Source: Hygrocybe punicea (taxonomy: Eukaryota > Basidiomycota > Agaricomycetes > Agaricales > Hygrophoraceae). Taken from it: a stretch of DNA of 64,000 nt. Below, in pieces: positions 50,779-61,914 of this stretch. Positions within the stretch are counted from its first letter, which is position 1, and the number at the start of each line of letters is the position of its first letter. The position numbers and the translations under genes are program-made. The notes below the pieces were generated by a model. It had not been told where the DNA came from. It saw only the letters and a list, made by a program, of their open reading frames with translations, and made no database searches. Where the stretch lies: contig OY744466.1 in assembly GCA_963556145.1 (NCBI GenBank), positions 4,092,001-4,156,000 of the forward strand, read 5' to 3'.

Positions 50779-53700
50779 AGAGCAGTCTGCATACTCCGGC
50801 ACAGGATGTAGGCTGCGTTGAACCTGACTGTGCGCTACCGGAAGTAAAACTCAACGCATCCGCTCTTTCTAACGATTCCTTGACGATTTCTCTTTATCAT
50901 TCTACTACGCTTATCGTTACCCTTGTGGATTGTGGATCGACGCATTGTTTCATTGACCCGGAATTTTGTTCCCTTCACAATCTTCCTATTTTTCCTACTG
51001 CTCCGAAACGCCTCCGCTTGTTTGATGGTTCCTCCGGTGGAATCATCGACAAATGTGTATCTATCTCTGTCCGTTTTTCTACTGGTGAAATTCTAATCTT
51101 AGAATTTTTGGTCACTCCGTTGGATCCGTCTGTTTCCGCAGTTCTTGGATATAGCTGGCTCGCCAAATACAATCCGTTGATTGACTGGGTCGAGCATAGC
51201 GTTAAATTCCGTTCTTCTGATTCCGCGCCTCCGTTGTCGACTCCGGTGCCTAGCGAGGCACCACTTCCGGACCCTCCAGTACGACCTCCGTCCCCTCCGT
51301 CCTCTCTGTCTACTCCGCCTGAACCTTCTTCACCATCCGCTTCGAAGCCTGACATCTCCTTTGTCAGCGCTCAAGCCTTTTTGCGTGGTTGCAAAGTACC
51401 CGGCACTCAGGTCTTCCGTATGGAAGTCCGATTACCTGACGCCACCGGTCGCTCTGCAAGCTACGGCCCTCCGGAGTCCTCCGAACCCTCCGTGGACCTT
51501 CACAATATCCCTGAAGAGTATCACGAATTCGCTGACGTCTTTAGCAAAACGAAGGCTTGGAACCTCCCTGAACACCGTCCTTACGACCTCAAAATTAATG
51601 TGGAGGATGGCGCAAAACCTCCTTTTGGCCCGATTTACTCTATTTCACCCTTAGAGCTCGAGACCCTTCGGGAATTCCTTGACAAGAATCTCCGGGCGGG
51701 TTTCGTCCGCTCCTCCCGTTCTCCCTGCGGAGCTCCCATTCTTTTCTCTCGGAAGAAAAATGGAAGTCTTCGACTTTGCGTAGATTTCCGAGGACTCAAT
51801 CGTATCACGAGGAAGGACCGCTATCCTATCCCTCTTACGGCGGACCTTCTCGACGCTCCCCGGACTGCGCGCATTTACACTAAAATCGACCTTAAACACG
51901 CCTACCATTTAGTCCGGATTGCCGAAGGTGATGAGTGGAAAACAGCTTTCCGCACTCGCTATGGCTCGTTTGAATGGTTGGTAATTCCGGAAGGTCTTAC
52001 TAACGCCCCGGCGGCCTTCCAACACTTCGTCAACGATATTTTTTCCGACCTCCTTGACGTCTCTGTCATTGTTTACCTTGACGACATCCTCATCTATTCC
52101 GATGACCCCGCTGATCATGTAGACCATGTCCGCGAGGTCCTCCGACGACTCCGGAAACACGGCCTCTATGCCAACGCCGAGAAGTGCTCTTTTGGCGTTG
52201 ACACGGTGGAATACTTGGGTTACATTCTTTCCCCCCAAGGCCTTTCTATGGATCCTGCCAAGGTCCAAACTATCCAGGATTGGCCGGAACCCCGGAAGAT
52301 CAAAGATGTTCAATCCTTCCTTGGATTCGCCAATTTTTACCGGCGTTTCATTCCGGACTATTCCTCCATCACTATTCCACTTACCCGGCTCACTCGTAAA
52401 GGGTTACAATGGAATTTCGATGATAAGTGTCGTTCCGCCTTCAATGACTTGAAATCCGCTTTCATTTCCGCCCCAATCCTTTCCCATTGGTCACCCAAGT
52501 TTGACACTCTGGTGGAGACTGATGCTTCCGATTACGCCGTTGCTTCCATTCTCTCCGTACGCCATCCTGACGGTGAAATTCATCCGGTTGCTTTCCGGTC
52601 TCGTACCCTTTCGGACTTGGAGTTGAACTACGATACCCATGACAAGGAACTCCTTGCCATCTTCGACGCTTTCACTGCCTGGCGGCATTATTTGGAAGGT
52701 ACTGCTACTCCGGTCGACGTTATCACCGATCACAAAAATTTGGAGTACTTCTCCACCGTCCGCTTGCTTACCCGCCGTCAAGCCCGCTGGTCGGAGTTCC
52801 TTTCCCGCTTCAACTTTGTTATCCGCTTTCGCCCAGGCAAGCTTGGCACTAAGCCCGATACCCTTACTCGACGCTGGGACGTCTACGCTAAAGGGGGAGA
52901 TAGCGACTACGCCAAAGCCAATCCTCACAATTTCCGCCCTGTTTTTGGGCCGGAACAATTGGCTTCGTCCCTCCGAGCGACTTCCCTCGAAGATGTAGTC
53001 CTTGGCACCGGATTCACCATAGACGTCGATTCCCTTCACTCCGATATCATCTCCGGACTACAGGTTGATCCTATTGCCTCCGGACATGTTTCCCGTACCA
53101 CCTCCGGCCCAGATCCTCGATGGTCTATCGACGATTTAGGTTTTCTACGCCTCGATAATCGTATCTATGTCCCCGATGTCAATGACCTACGACTCCGGAT
53201 TTTGCGTTCCAAACATGATCATCCTACTGCAGGACACTTCGGGCAAAATAAGACTCTCAAAATCATCCGGCGGGAATACACCTGGCCCGGACTCCGGACT
53301 TTTGTCCATGATTACTGCAAGTCTTGCACAACCTGCGCGAGATCCAAAACCCCTCGGCATCGTCCTTACGGATTGCTTAAGCAGCTCCCTATTCCGGAGA
53401 AACCATGGAATTCAATTTCCATGGATTTCATCGAACAACTTCCGGACTCCGAAGGATTTACGGCCATCCTAGTTGTGGTTGACCGTCTTTCCAAGCAAGG
53501 GATCTTTATTCCAACTTACGATACGATTACTTCCCCCCAACTCGCACATCTTTTCCTTATTCACGTTTTTTCTAAGCACGGAGTTCCTAGTCACGTCACC
53601 TCCGATAGAGGCACGGAATTTGTTTCCCATTTTTTCCGGTCTCTCGGAAAGGCCCTCGACATGAAACTCCACTTTACCTCCGGTTATCATCCTGAAGGCG

Positions 53701-54497
53701 ATGGCCAAACGGAACGCGTCAATCAAACCCTTGAGCAATATCTCCGCGTTTATTGCAATTATCAGCAAGATAATTGGTCGTCCCTCCTTCCTCTTGCGGA
53801 ATTTGCTTACAACAACGCTCCAAACGCCACTACCGGAGTTTCTCCTTTCTTTGCCAATAAAGGTTACCACCCTAACCTTTCCGTTCACCCGGAGCGCGAC
53901 CTCTCCTCCGCCCACGCACGAAAATTCGCTGTGGACCTCGATGAGTTACATCAACAACTTCGACAAACCATCTCTGAGGCACAACAACGTTATCAACACT
54001 ACGCGGACTTGAAGCGCGCTCCGCCTCCGAACTTCAAGGTTTCGGATTCCGTCTACGTCAAAGCTGAGCATTTCCGGACTACTAGACCCTCCAAGAAACT
54101 TTCTGAGAAGAACTTGGGGCCTTTTGAAGTTATTGCTAAGGCCGGTACTCACTCATATACCCTCCGTCTTCCGGAGGCTCTCCGCTCTGTTCACCCGGTC
54201 TATCATGTCTCTCAGCTCGAACCGGCGACTCCGAATACCATTCCTAACCGTGTCCAACCTCTGCCTCCTCCGATCGTTGTCGACGGAGAACCGGAGTTTG
54301 AGATCTCCGAAATACTCGATTCCAAGATCGACAACCGCCGTCGTGCTTGCAAGCTACTGTACCTTGTACGTTGGGAGGGCTACGAAGGCACTGACGAAGA
54401 AACTTCTTGGATCTTGGCCTCCGAACTTGGACATGCTACTGAGCTTGTTTCGGACTTTCACTCCGCTTATCCTTCGAAACCGGGCCCGTCCTATTAA
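50748..54497 (+). CDS. pol: Pol polyprotein: protease, RT, RNase H, integrase, chromodomain
   Basis: Open from 50748 in the -1 frame relative to gag, with no ATG near its start, so it is probably made as a Gag-Pol fusion by frameshift. Order: aspartic protease (LVDCGSTHCFID, with Cys where Ser/Thr is usual), reverse transcriptase (FRGLNRITRKDRYPIP, YLDDILIYS), RNase H (ETDASDYAV, THDKELLAI), integrase zinc finger (HDHPTAGHFG with CKSCTTC) and catalytic core (MDFIEQLP, SDRGTEF, HPEGDGQTERVNQTLEQY), and a C-terminal chromodomain (YLVRWEGYEGTDEETSW). Chromodomains in this class direct integration to marked chromatin. All catalytic motifs are intact. Confidence 0.95.
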   Translation, partial: FRFSRGAGKIESSLHTPAQDVGCVEPDCALPEVKLNASALSNDSLTISLYHSTTLIVTLVDCGSTHCFIDPEFCSLHNLPIFPTAPKRLRLFDGSSGGIIDKCVSISVRFSTGEILILEFLVTPLDPSVSAVLGYSWLAKYNPLIDWVEHSVKFRSSDSAPPLSTPVPSEAPLPDPPVRPPSPPSSLSTPPEPSSPSASKPDISFVSAQAFLRGCKVPGTQVFRMEVRLPDATGRSASYGPPESSEPSVDLHNIPEEYHEFADVFSKTKAWNLPEHRPYDLKINVEDGAKPPFGPIYSISPLELETLREFLDKNLRAGFVRSSRSPCGAPILFSRKKNGSLRLCVDFRGLNRITRKDRYPIPLTADLLDAPRTARIYTKIDLKHAYHLVRIAEGDEWKTAFRTRYGSFEWLVIPEGLTNAPAAFQHFVNDIFSDLLDVSVIVYLDDILIYSDDPADHVDHVREVLRRLRKHGLYANAEKCSFGVDTVEYLGYILSPQGLSMDPAKVQTIQDWPEPRKIKDVQSFLGFANFYRRFIPDYSSITIPLTRLTRKGLQWNFDDKCRSAFNDLKSAFISAPILSHWSPKFDTLVETDASDYAVASILSVRHPDGEIHPVAFRSRTLSDLELNYDTHDKELLAIFDAFTAWRHYLEGTATPVDVITDHKNLEYFSTVRLLTRRQARWSEFLSRFNFVIRFRPGKLGTKPDTLTRRWDVYAKGGDSDYAKANPHNFRPVFGPEQLASSLRATSLEDVVLGTGFTIDVDSLHSDIISGLQVDPIASGHVSRTTSGPDPRWSIDDLGFLRLDNRIYVPDVNDLRLRILRSKHDHPTAGHFGQNKTLKIIRREYTWPGLRTFVHDYCKSCTTCARSKTPRHRPYGLLKQLPIPEKPWNSISMDFIEQLPDSEGFTAILVVVDRLSKQGIFIPTYDTITSPQLAHLFLIHVFSKHGVPSHVTSDRGTEFVSHFFRSLGKALDMKLHFTSGYHPEGDGQTERVNQTLEQYLRVYCNYQQDNWSSLLPLAEFAYNNAPNATTGVSPFFANKGYHPNLSVHPERDLSSAHARKFAVDLDELHQQLRQTISEAQQRYQHYADLKRAPPPNFKVSDSVYVKAEHFRTTRPSKKLSEKNLGPFEVIAKAGTHSYTLRLPEALRSVHPVYHVSQLEPATPNTIPNRVQPLPPPIVVDGEPEFEISEILDSKIDNRRRACKLLYLVRWEGYEGTDEETSWILASELGHATELVSDFHSAYPSKPGPSY

Positions 54498-54507
54498 TTC
54501 TGTCTAT

Positions 54508-55362
54508 TTACGATTTTCGCGGACTATTTTCAAGGTTTCCTCCTTTCCCCAAAAAATCCCCCTCTTCCCACTCCGTTTCCGTCTCCTCCGGCGCGATGTC
54601 CTCGGACTCCGGAGTGTACTTCCGGAGCTCGTATGAATTATCTCTGAGGAACTCTAAGTTCCTCAGATGGTCGGCCCATTGAGCCGCATGTTCGCGGAGA
54701 TCCTCCACGGTGTCCCATACCCCCTCGCATGCCTCCGCGACCCGTCCCAACATCGCCGTGTTTTCTTCTGTCGCCCGGAGCAGCTTGTGAAGAAGCTGCT
54801 CCGTCCTCGTCAGCGGTTTCTTTACCGCGGGCTCCACTCCGTGGTACTCCGATCCGGATTCCTCCTTTTCCTCCTTTTTCTTTTTCTTCTTCACTCCACC
54901 CTCTTCACCATCTACCTCGCATCGCGCTTTTCTCTTCTTGCATGCATCGCAACTCCGCGCCTTTCCGGACGCGGGCCACACGCAGTTTTCCCGGCGTTCC
55001 GCGCACGCCTTGCATTGTACGGCCCTGCTTCTATAGTCAACTCCGGTCTTTCATTTATGTGCCTTTGCTTACCCGTCTCTTTTTCTCTTCCCCTTCTCCG
55101 CACTTGAGGGCCCCTCCTCCGCCGCCTCCACTTTCTTTTTCTCCTCCTCCGCCGCCGTTTTCTTCTTCATTTCCTCCTCCACCCTTTTCATCGCCTCCGC
55201 CTGGATCTTCTGTCTCCTCTCCTCTTCCGCCTTCTTCCTCTCGTCCTCCGCTTTTCTCCGTTCTTCTGCCTCCTCTTTCGCCCTCATTTCGGCGAATTCG
55301 CGCTCCATCTCCTTGATGCGCGCGGCTATCTCTTGCGAGGACGATAATTGCGAGGACGACAT
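54508..55362 (-). CDS. Antisense gene inside the gypsy element: coiled coil plus tandem Cys clusters
   Basis: ATG at 55360-55362. Exon 55362-55073, an intron with GTAAGC donor and CTATAG acceptor, and exon 55030-54508 give about 270 residues. Order: a Glu/Lys/Arg-rich coiled coil (about 10-85), a Lys/Arg basic patch, two Cys clusters (CKACAERRENC, then CDACKKRKARCEVD, resembling fungal Zn2Cys6 DNA-binding motifs), another Lys run, and a C-terminal helical segment (LLHKLLRATEEN...DLREHAAQWADHLRNLEFL). It may be a DNA- or RNA-binding accessory factor. It runs antisense to the element, starting about 120 bp before the 3' LTR. Function is inference only. Confidence 0.6.
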
Positions 55363-55469
55363 TTTTTGGGTTGTCTCCTGGCCAGGAGTTTGTTTTATAC
55401 CGTAGGCCCTCCGCTTTGAACTCCGCTACGGTTCTCCCTTTATTCCACAGGCGTCTCAAGGGTTCGACG

Positions 55470-55484
55470 CTAAGGGGGAGATAC
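55470..55484 (+). promoter_or_regulatory. Polypurine tract
   Basis: AAGGGGGAGA (55472-55481) lies immediately upstream of the 3' LTR, where plus-strand DNA synthesis is normally primed. Confidence 0.7.
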
Positions 55485-56040
55485 TGTCATATCCCATGCA
55501 GCTCTGCCGGATTCCGACGAACTCCGCTCCGGACTTTTCCGCCGACTTATCTTATCTTATCTTATCTTATCTTCTCGCGTACGTTATTGTTCTTCTCTTG
55601 TTAATTACTATTCTTCCCCATCTCCGTTTACTCCAACCTCCTTTTCTCTTCCTCCCCTTTGTTTACTTGTCACCGTACATAGCAACCTTTTATCCCTTTT
55701 ATTTTCTTCCGAACTCCGGTCCTCTTTCCGGAGTTCATATTGTCTTCACGTCTCCAAGGACATGACAATTAGTCTACCAAGTATATAAACTAGAACTACA
55801 ATGTCCTGTAACTCCGTTCAGAAAATCAACTTGAGTTCCTTATTTCTTACCCACTCTCAAACTTAAGGCTTTCCCTTAAGCTCATTAGTTATCTTAATAC
55901 TTAGTCCGGAACTCCGGACTAACTCCGCTCCGTCCACGTCTTCTCAATACGACTTAAGGAAGTAGTGAACCTACTTCAAGAGTTGACGTCTCCGCTCCTC
56001 CGAAGAACTCCGATCCTTCCGGAGTTGCACGCCTCTAACA
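55485..56040 (+). repeat. 3' LTR
   Basis: 556 bp, matching the 5' LTR apart from one noticed C/T difference in a CpG context. Followed by the TGCTA target duplication. Confidence 0.95.
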
Positions 56041-57424
56041 TGCTATGCGAATGCACCACTGGCGGTGTGACGAGCCCAACAGTGCAATACGCCGCTTCAA
56101 TGTTGAATACATGTTTTGGCCGGAGTTCGCTCATGCCATGCTCAACTCACCGGGGTCGAACATAACATGGAATAAGTTCAAATCCACCGATTGCGTATTT
56201 GGTGGTGTGGACATGGGAATGTCCTATATGTAAGCGTGTCAAACATTTTTGCTGAGTTTCCTTTCTTTTTAATTCGGTTAATTCGAATGTCATCTATAGT
56301 GGTAATCAATATGGTATAACGGTCGAAAACGTGTCGACATTCTTGGCCGGAATTGACCAGCTGTGTCGAACGATTCAGGTGTGGCCACCACCGAAACAAA
56401 TGAACACCGTGCATTCGAAATGGACGCAGATGCAAAACTTGCTCCATGTCGCATTGTCAAGGACGCACACGATGCGACCACAATCAAGGCTGCTGAAGGA
56501 CGGTGAACCGTTTCCACCAAACATTGTTTTGAAGCGAACGCATAGTGACACCGGTCACCATGTGTTGTTCCCGGGCGATCCAAGGCGGAATTGGGACTAT
56601 ATGCGCCTGAACTGTGAGGTCCCCGGTTCACGTTGGTTCGGTCAAACCTATGTTGAGCCACTGGCCAAGATCGGAGAATGGCGAGTGTTTTTGTTAGGTG
56701 GAAGGGACATTTACACGGTCCATACGCATTACAACAAAGAGAGCAAATCATGGAGGTGGGATATTGTGACGACCTTCTATACGTTGGAGGAATTGAGGTA
56801 GGCAGATGCCCTCCGTCTCGCATTACATGTTCACGAGTTTTTGGCATTTTCCAAGATCGTTCCAAGCACAGGGAATGCTCATGAAGACCGATGTTTGCAA
56901 TCCGGATCACGGCTCCATTGCAATTCGAGATCAAGCAAGACAGCAATTCTTCGGCTTCGTACGAGACACCTACGAGGGGCTGTATGCCATAGAGTCGACG
57001 TTGATTGGTGGGAAACCTTCAATGAGTGTATTCTGTCGCATGGACATTTCGCTCATTGTTGATTCAAACACCAACAATGTCAATTACTTCGTGAACGAGA
57101 TTGAATGGTATCACACCTGCAGCTTGTGGTCCAACATGAAGCAAGGCGCGAAATCCGCTCGGGCACCAATCGGATCTTTTGCGGACACATTTTCGGTGGT
57201 ATTTTATAAATGGCTTGTAGACATTACAAATGCATACTCATATTTTTGAACTTCACTTGTACATTAGTCAACTTTAAATGTCACAAATCGGATCTCATGT
57301 CTGAGAGGCACGAAACGCTTTGATTTCAATGATAGGTACATTACAAATTCAAGGCAACATAAAGAGAATTGGCAATAGGCCACGCTGCATGGCACACTAG
57401 TTTCATGATGAGAAAGACGACAAG

Positions 57425-59444
57425 TTAATGAGAGACGCCCAATACCATCACCCACTGCACATTTAGGGAAATACTCTTCAACAAATCATCAGAGCGTTTG
57501 AAGGTATTGATCGTGTGGCCGACCACAATGCACGATTCTGCAGGAACATCACCTGGAAAGTGGGGGAGTTTCTGAAGTATTTTGAGGGTGTCGGTAAAGT
57601 CCGTTTTAACTTTCCGGGCATCATAGATTGGGACTATGAATACAGGCATCAAAAACGAAACCAAGGACATTGTGTGAGAGAGAATAAAACTAACCAATGT
57701 CATGGAATGACAGCGCAGTCTTTTGGTAAGATGGAGCGGGACGTCGAGTAAAAGGACTAGACTGCATGAATTTCGAAGAGGAAGCTTCTATTGAATATGA
57801 GTAAGGATTGATAACAGAGCATTGAATGTATACTCACTGCTAGGAGATGCATCCATCCCACTTGCCGCTGTCATCAAGAAGGACAGAAAGTCCTTATATA
57901 GTTGTGCACGAAATTCCGCCTCACCAGTGACCATTCCAATGGCGCCAACATACCGCTCCCATTCTCCTGAGAGTAAAGCCCCTTGGATGACTTTGATCGG
58001 TTTCGTGTTCCCACCAACTTTTGGCTCATCAAGGAAGCATGAATCGACTAGAATGACAGAAGTGAAGATCGTTGGGATGGCACCAGCAATGGAGTGGAAG
58101 AAACTACGCCCAAATGCTCCAGTAGAGATATTGGCGGGATCATCACGAGAAAGATTCGAGTACTTGCCAGATCGAACAAAGGTCACTGCAGAGAACAGCA
58201 AACTGTTATGCGATGTGAATTGTCTTTAACCATAAAGTCCTAGCTGACAGCTTACTTTTGGTTGACCTTGCGAATGTTGCTGATAACATCGCTGTACTGA
58301 GGATTGCCATTCCCTATAGCACTAGACCAAGATACCATGGCCGCGGCCCTATTCAATATTAAGCATTGCTTAAGAAGATAAAACCGAATAGTTACTTAAT
58401 GTTGACACAGTCCTTATATGTATCGACCAACTGAGGGTCTCTTGTACCAATGTCGGACTCATCCGTGTTTGGAGAGCGTATGCTAAGCAAGGACATCAAT
58501 TAAAAAAATAATAGACAGATGTAATGTACCTGGTGATTTGGTTTTGTGCATATGTCCAGCTCCATCATCGCTACTGGAAACATTGTCGTCACTGATATCA
58601 TGAAGACGGGTAGTCTTTGTGACTTTGGAGGAAATCGCCTTCATGGTTTTGATGGATGTATCAGAGTTGCTGATCATTTATTAATATATGAAGGACAAGA
58701 ATCATATGAAGTATCATACCGAAGACCATTATCTGCATTTGATTTCTTAGAACCGAATTCGAGTTTTGCGATAGGCCTACGACATGTCTAACATATGACC
58801 AATTATTCAATTTCCAACTCACATGAATGTTTCGTCGCTGTCGTCATCCTCATCATGTAATTGATGCTGGTTTGACTTTGTCTTCTTCGATGGAGAAGAG
58901 AATTTACTATGTAAAGCGATTAAAGAATACACAAATATAAAAGACATTATTTAGAGCTACTGACCTGTCTTCATCTTCCTCTGAAGCATGCCGCCTTTTA
59001 CCGCTGAATATAAAGAATATTAGTTTGCATGAACAGTATAAATTGAACTTGCAAACCTTGCTCTATTGGTGGTCTTCCTGGACCGCCTATATTACTGAAG
59101 TAAATCACTAGTATCTGAAAATACAATTCATGAGACACACCTCATAGACGAGACGGGTTTGGCAATGCTAGCGATGCTATGAACACTAATAACGTCTTCG
59201 TCTTCGGAGTTGGCAATACTACTGGGTGGTTTAGTCATGGTGGATGAATCAGAATATTGGAATAAACACGTACACTTCATCATGGACAGGCTTGGTGGTG
59301 GTGACCTTCTTACCCTTCCTAGAAACAACAGTATGACCTTTATTCAGAATGAGCAGCAATACATGAAAATAAATATACATACGAAACGGCGCTTGATCGA
59401 GCTTTGGACTGAGTCTTCACATTCACAGACTTCTTAGGGGCCAT
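57425..59444 (-). CDS. g2B: family-2 gene of cassette B
   Basis: ATG at 59442-59444 (MAPKKSVNVKTQSKARSS), stop TAA at 57425-57427. Many small exons encode basic and acidic blocks (SRKGKKVTTTKP, NSEDEDVISVHS). They are followed by the conserved C-terminal region: FVRSGKYSNLSRDDP, AFGRSFFHS, SCFLDEPKVGGNTKPIKVIQ, GEWERYVGAIG, VVGHTINTFKR, ending VMVLGVSH. It matches g2A end to end. It is antisense to g1B and g3B, with only 175 bp between its stop and the g1B stop. Exon boundaries in the N-terminal half are approximate. No known family; a nuclear location is inferred from the basic blocks. Confidence 0.65.
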
Positions 59445-60348
59445 TGCAAAGATAAGAGCTTTAGGGCAAGGAATGAATCTGTGCGAGATATCGTAGATGA
59501 ATGAAGGGTCGGATGTGGACGATACCATTGCGCTCTCATCGCTATTTAAGTACACTGAGACAGATCGAATACAATAAAGAACTCGTTTATGGAGATCACA
59601 CCGGCAGGTATGAAAACTACATCTGTTGATGGTTTGAAGGAGAACTATTCGGATCATAGCGCCATAAAAATGAAAAAAAATCAGGGACATTCCCCATGAT
59701 GTAGAACCCATGATTGACCAGCTGTTACGCTCAGCATCATCCAACAACATGGATATGGATTACTGGTATGGAGAATAATCAAACACTAAGTCTAATTAGG
59801 ATTTTGGAATGTAGAACAGCTGTCACCACATGGAACTGATCATAAGATCATAACACAGCCAAATCGGAAATAGAAGTTTATGTGACATATATACTCATTT
59901 CCAAACAAATACAAACATCGGATCAACTATACTGACAGTTGCATCGGAAACAAATCATTCTGAATGGATAGGGGTTTCCTTTTAATGCTGTACAATAAGG
60001 AGGTCAAGCATTACGATAGCTGTCGATGTATATCCTGTCCTATAAAATGGAGAAAAACAATAAGAATCTATTAAGAAGATCTGCAACACAAGAATGCAAA
60101 CACCATACAGACATCACAAGTTCATGGAGGATGAACATGATGCACTGCCATAATCTCGATGACGATCGAAAACGATTCATGATAAAACAGTCGAAATTTG
60201 CGTTTGAATTATAAATCCCACTTCCACTTTGCAAATGGACACCTATTACGATTTCAAAAGCGCATGTCAGTCCATATACCACTGAAGGCATTCATACATT
60301 CAACTCTACTTTACAGCTGAACATTTAAGTAATCTCATATCGACACAG
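59445..60348. other. Bidirectional spacer between g2B and g3B with g3 relics
   Basis: Holds the probable divergent promoters of g2B and g3B. From about 60150 the plus strand retains fragments (MDTYYDFKSAC) equal to the upstream frame of g3A (VMDNYYNFKGAC), so family 3 once had a longer N-terminus. No other feature. Confidence 0.45.
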
Positions 60349-61410
60349 ATGGACAATGATGACAGTCAACTCGCCAATGCTACAAATGTACGTTCAAATT
60401 TTACGATGTATGCTGTGTTTCATTACATTTGCAGATTTCGAATATCAATGTAGTTCATAATGACTCACCAAATTGCTGGAAACTTACACAGCCGAGTACT
60501 GATACCACCGAGCATGAAGAACTTGTCTTAAGCTTACAGGCGATATTGGTGGCCAAAGACCTACCACCAATCACCAGCAGGTATATTGTTCCATCACATA
60601 AATCGTAAACAATTGATATACATATATTTTCCAGACCACCCGAACGTCGAACACCATTTCTTTGTCAGAGCATCCTTATAGCAGGTCTCAACATACCACT
60701 GTTCGAATCGTACCTTGACAACCTCCGCATCTTACATCAGAAACTGGCCCATACTTTCCCAGAACGTGCAATGCTGGACTTCACGTCATCCACCTATATC
60801 GAATACACTGCATTATCTATTGGCACCCGATACTTCACCGATCGCCGACATGACAATGTTTCATACCATATTCCATTCGAACACAACGTCGATCCCAAAG
60901 GTATCCTGTCATCCATGAGCAATACTCGATACTTCCATGGGACAGATAATGAGGTCCTTTATTTCAAGTTAACATCAGATGGAGGCCGGCATTGGTGAGT
61001 GCTCAGCACAACAATAGTTTGACCATCGATAATGATATAGATGACAGCTTTGTACCTGCCAGTCCAACTTGCTTCAGGATTGGTGACATTGTAGAAGTCC
61101 AGATGACGGTATCGGCGGTTTCAGTCAAGAATGACAAATTTAAGATGATACTCAATCTGCGCTCATTAGCACTGGTCAACAGCGAGTTTACCGAGGTACC
61201 AGACATATCTAATAATTCAATTAATAATAACTAATGTACATCCAGAATGCGACGATAGGTCGAACGAAGGCACCTCATCCTGCTCTCAATACTATGACCA
61301 GGATTAATATCAAACGTAATGTGGGTTATGTCCAGTTGACAGACGATGGTGAAGATGTCATAGAAACCCGAAGACGTTTGACCAACCTGAGGATGAATGA
61401 AGCCGATTAA
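60349..61410 (+). CDS. g3B: family-3 gene of cassette B, intact, unknown function
   Basis: Five exons: 60349-60387, 60435-60580, 60635-60994, 61048-61195 and 61246-61410, giving 285 residues with every intron GT...AG. Motifs conserved with g3A and g3C: VVHNDSPNCWKL, LQAILVAKDLPPI, LDNLRILHQKL, GTRYFTDRRHDN, DPKGILSSM, CFRIGDIVEVQ, FKMILNLRSLALV, and a C-terminal RNVGYVQLTDDGED. The GDIVEVQ...KMILNLRSLAL segment is beta-rich and could be an OB-like nucleic-acid-binding fold, which is a guess. The start is probably a shortened one, since the older family form extends further N-terminally. It neighbours g2B divergently. Confidence 0.7.
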
Positions 61411-61914
61411 TATCTATTATAATTACGTTGTACAGTTACATGTGAACATCAATTTTATATAATATTATGTTCTGCAATACGTTCACAAGTGAAATAACAA
61501 CACAAATAGTTTCATAAAGTGACTGGATATCTGAGTATCATTTAATCGTAAAAAGTCGTCATCATTTCCCTGTGAATATAACTATTCAAACCGATATGGT
61601 ATTTCTCATTCAATGGTCCGGCCTAACATGCATGGACATTTGCTCAGTACCTTTCAAAAACCTAGAATTAATTGATAAATGTATATATTGTACACACATA
61701 TCATATAAAATTTATATTGTTGTGTAGTAAGAATGGGTTACTTGGATTACATATGGAAAATTTACTGAACACTTTGTTGAACAATATTGGACCCATGTAG
61801 CTACATCACAAAAACATCCGATATACTGCACTTAGATCTTGCCTTTCCACTGCCAGACATCCGATATACTGCACATACCATTGGCTGTGCAATGGCAGTA
61901 CCCCTGATTAAAAC
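61411..61914. other. Intergenic, nothing recognisable
   Basis: AT-rich spacer after g3B. Two ACATCCGATATACTGCAC segments repeat at 61814 and 61857. No ORF. Confidence 0.45.

Larger units (their letters stand above)
49004..56040 (+). mobile_element. Ty3/gypsy chromovirus-type LTR retrotransposon, full length
   Basis: A complete 7,037-bp element: 556-bp LTRs, gag, pol with a chromodomain, and an additional antisense gene before the 3' LTR. Target duplication TGCTA at 48999-49003 and 56041-56045. The two LTRs differ at one position noticed by eye (49024 C, 55505 T), so insertion is very recent. The element's GC content and CTCCG/CCGGA-rich text differ strongly from the AT-rich surroundings. Confidence 0.97.
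48389..57249 (+). pseudogene. g1B: family-1 gene of cassette B, split by a gypsy retrotransposon
   Basis: Exons 48389-48931, 48991-49003 continued at 56046-56229, 56300-56797 and 56856-57249. Without the 7-kb insertion these give 543 residues aligned throughout with g1A. The Cys-rich N-terminus is CRHICPGRNC with CIASGTCPLSSC. ATP-grasp-like residues: K324 in NIVLKRTHSDTG, E372 and R374 in GEWRVF, D476 in RMDI, E494 and E496 in NEIE. The retrotransposon entered exon 2 after VYVA, with a TGCTA duplication, so the gene is broken now. All remaining coding sequence is open, so the break looks recent. Confidence 0.75.

Noticed and set aside
54667..55316. Plus-strand ORFs of 146 and 195 residues before the 3' LTR
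   Set aside because: Pro/Ser/Phe-rich shadows of the antisense coiled-coil gene; the minus-strand gene has a better start, intron and motifs.
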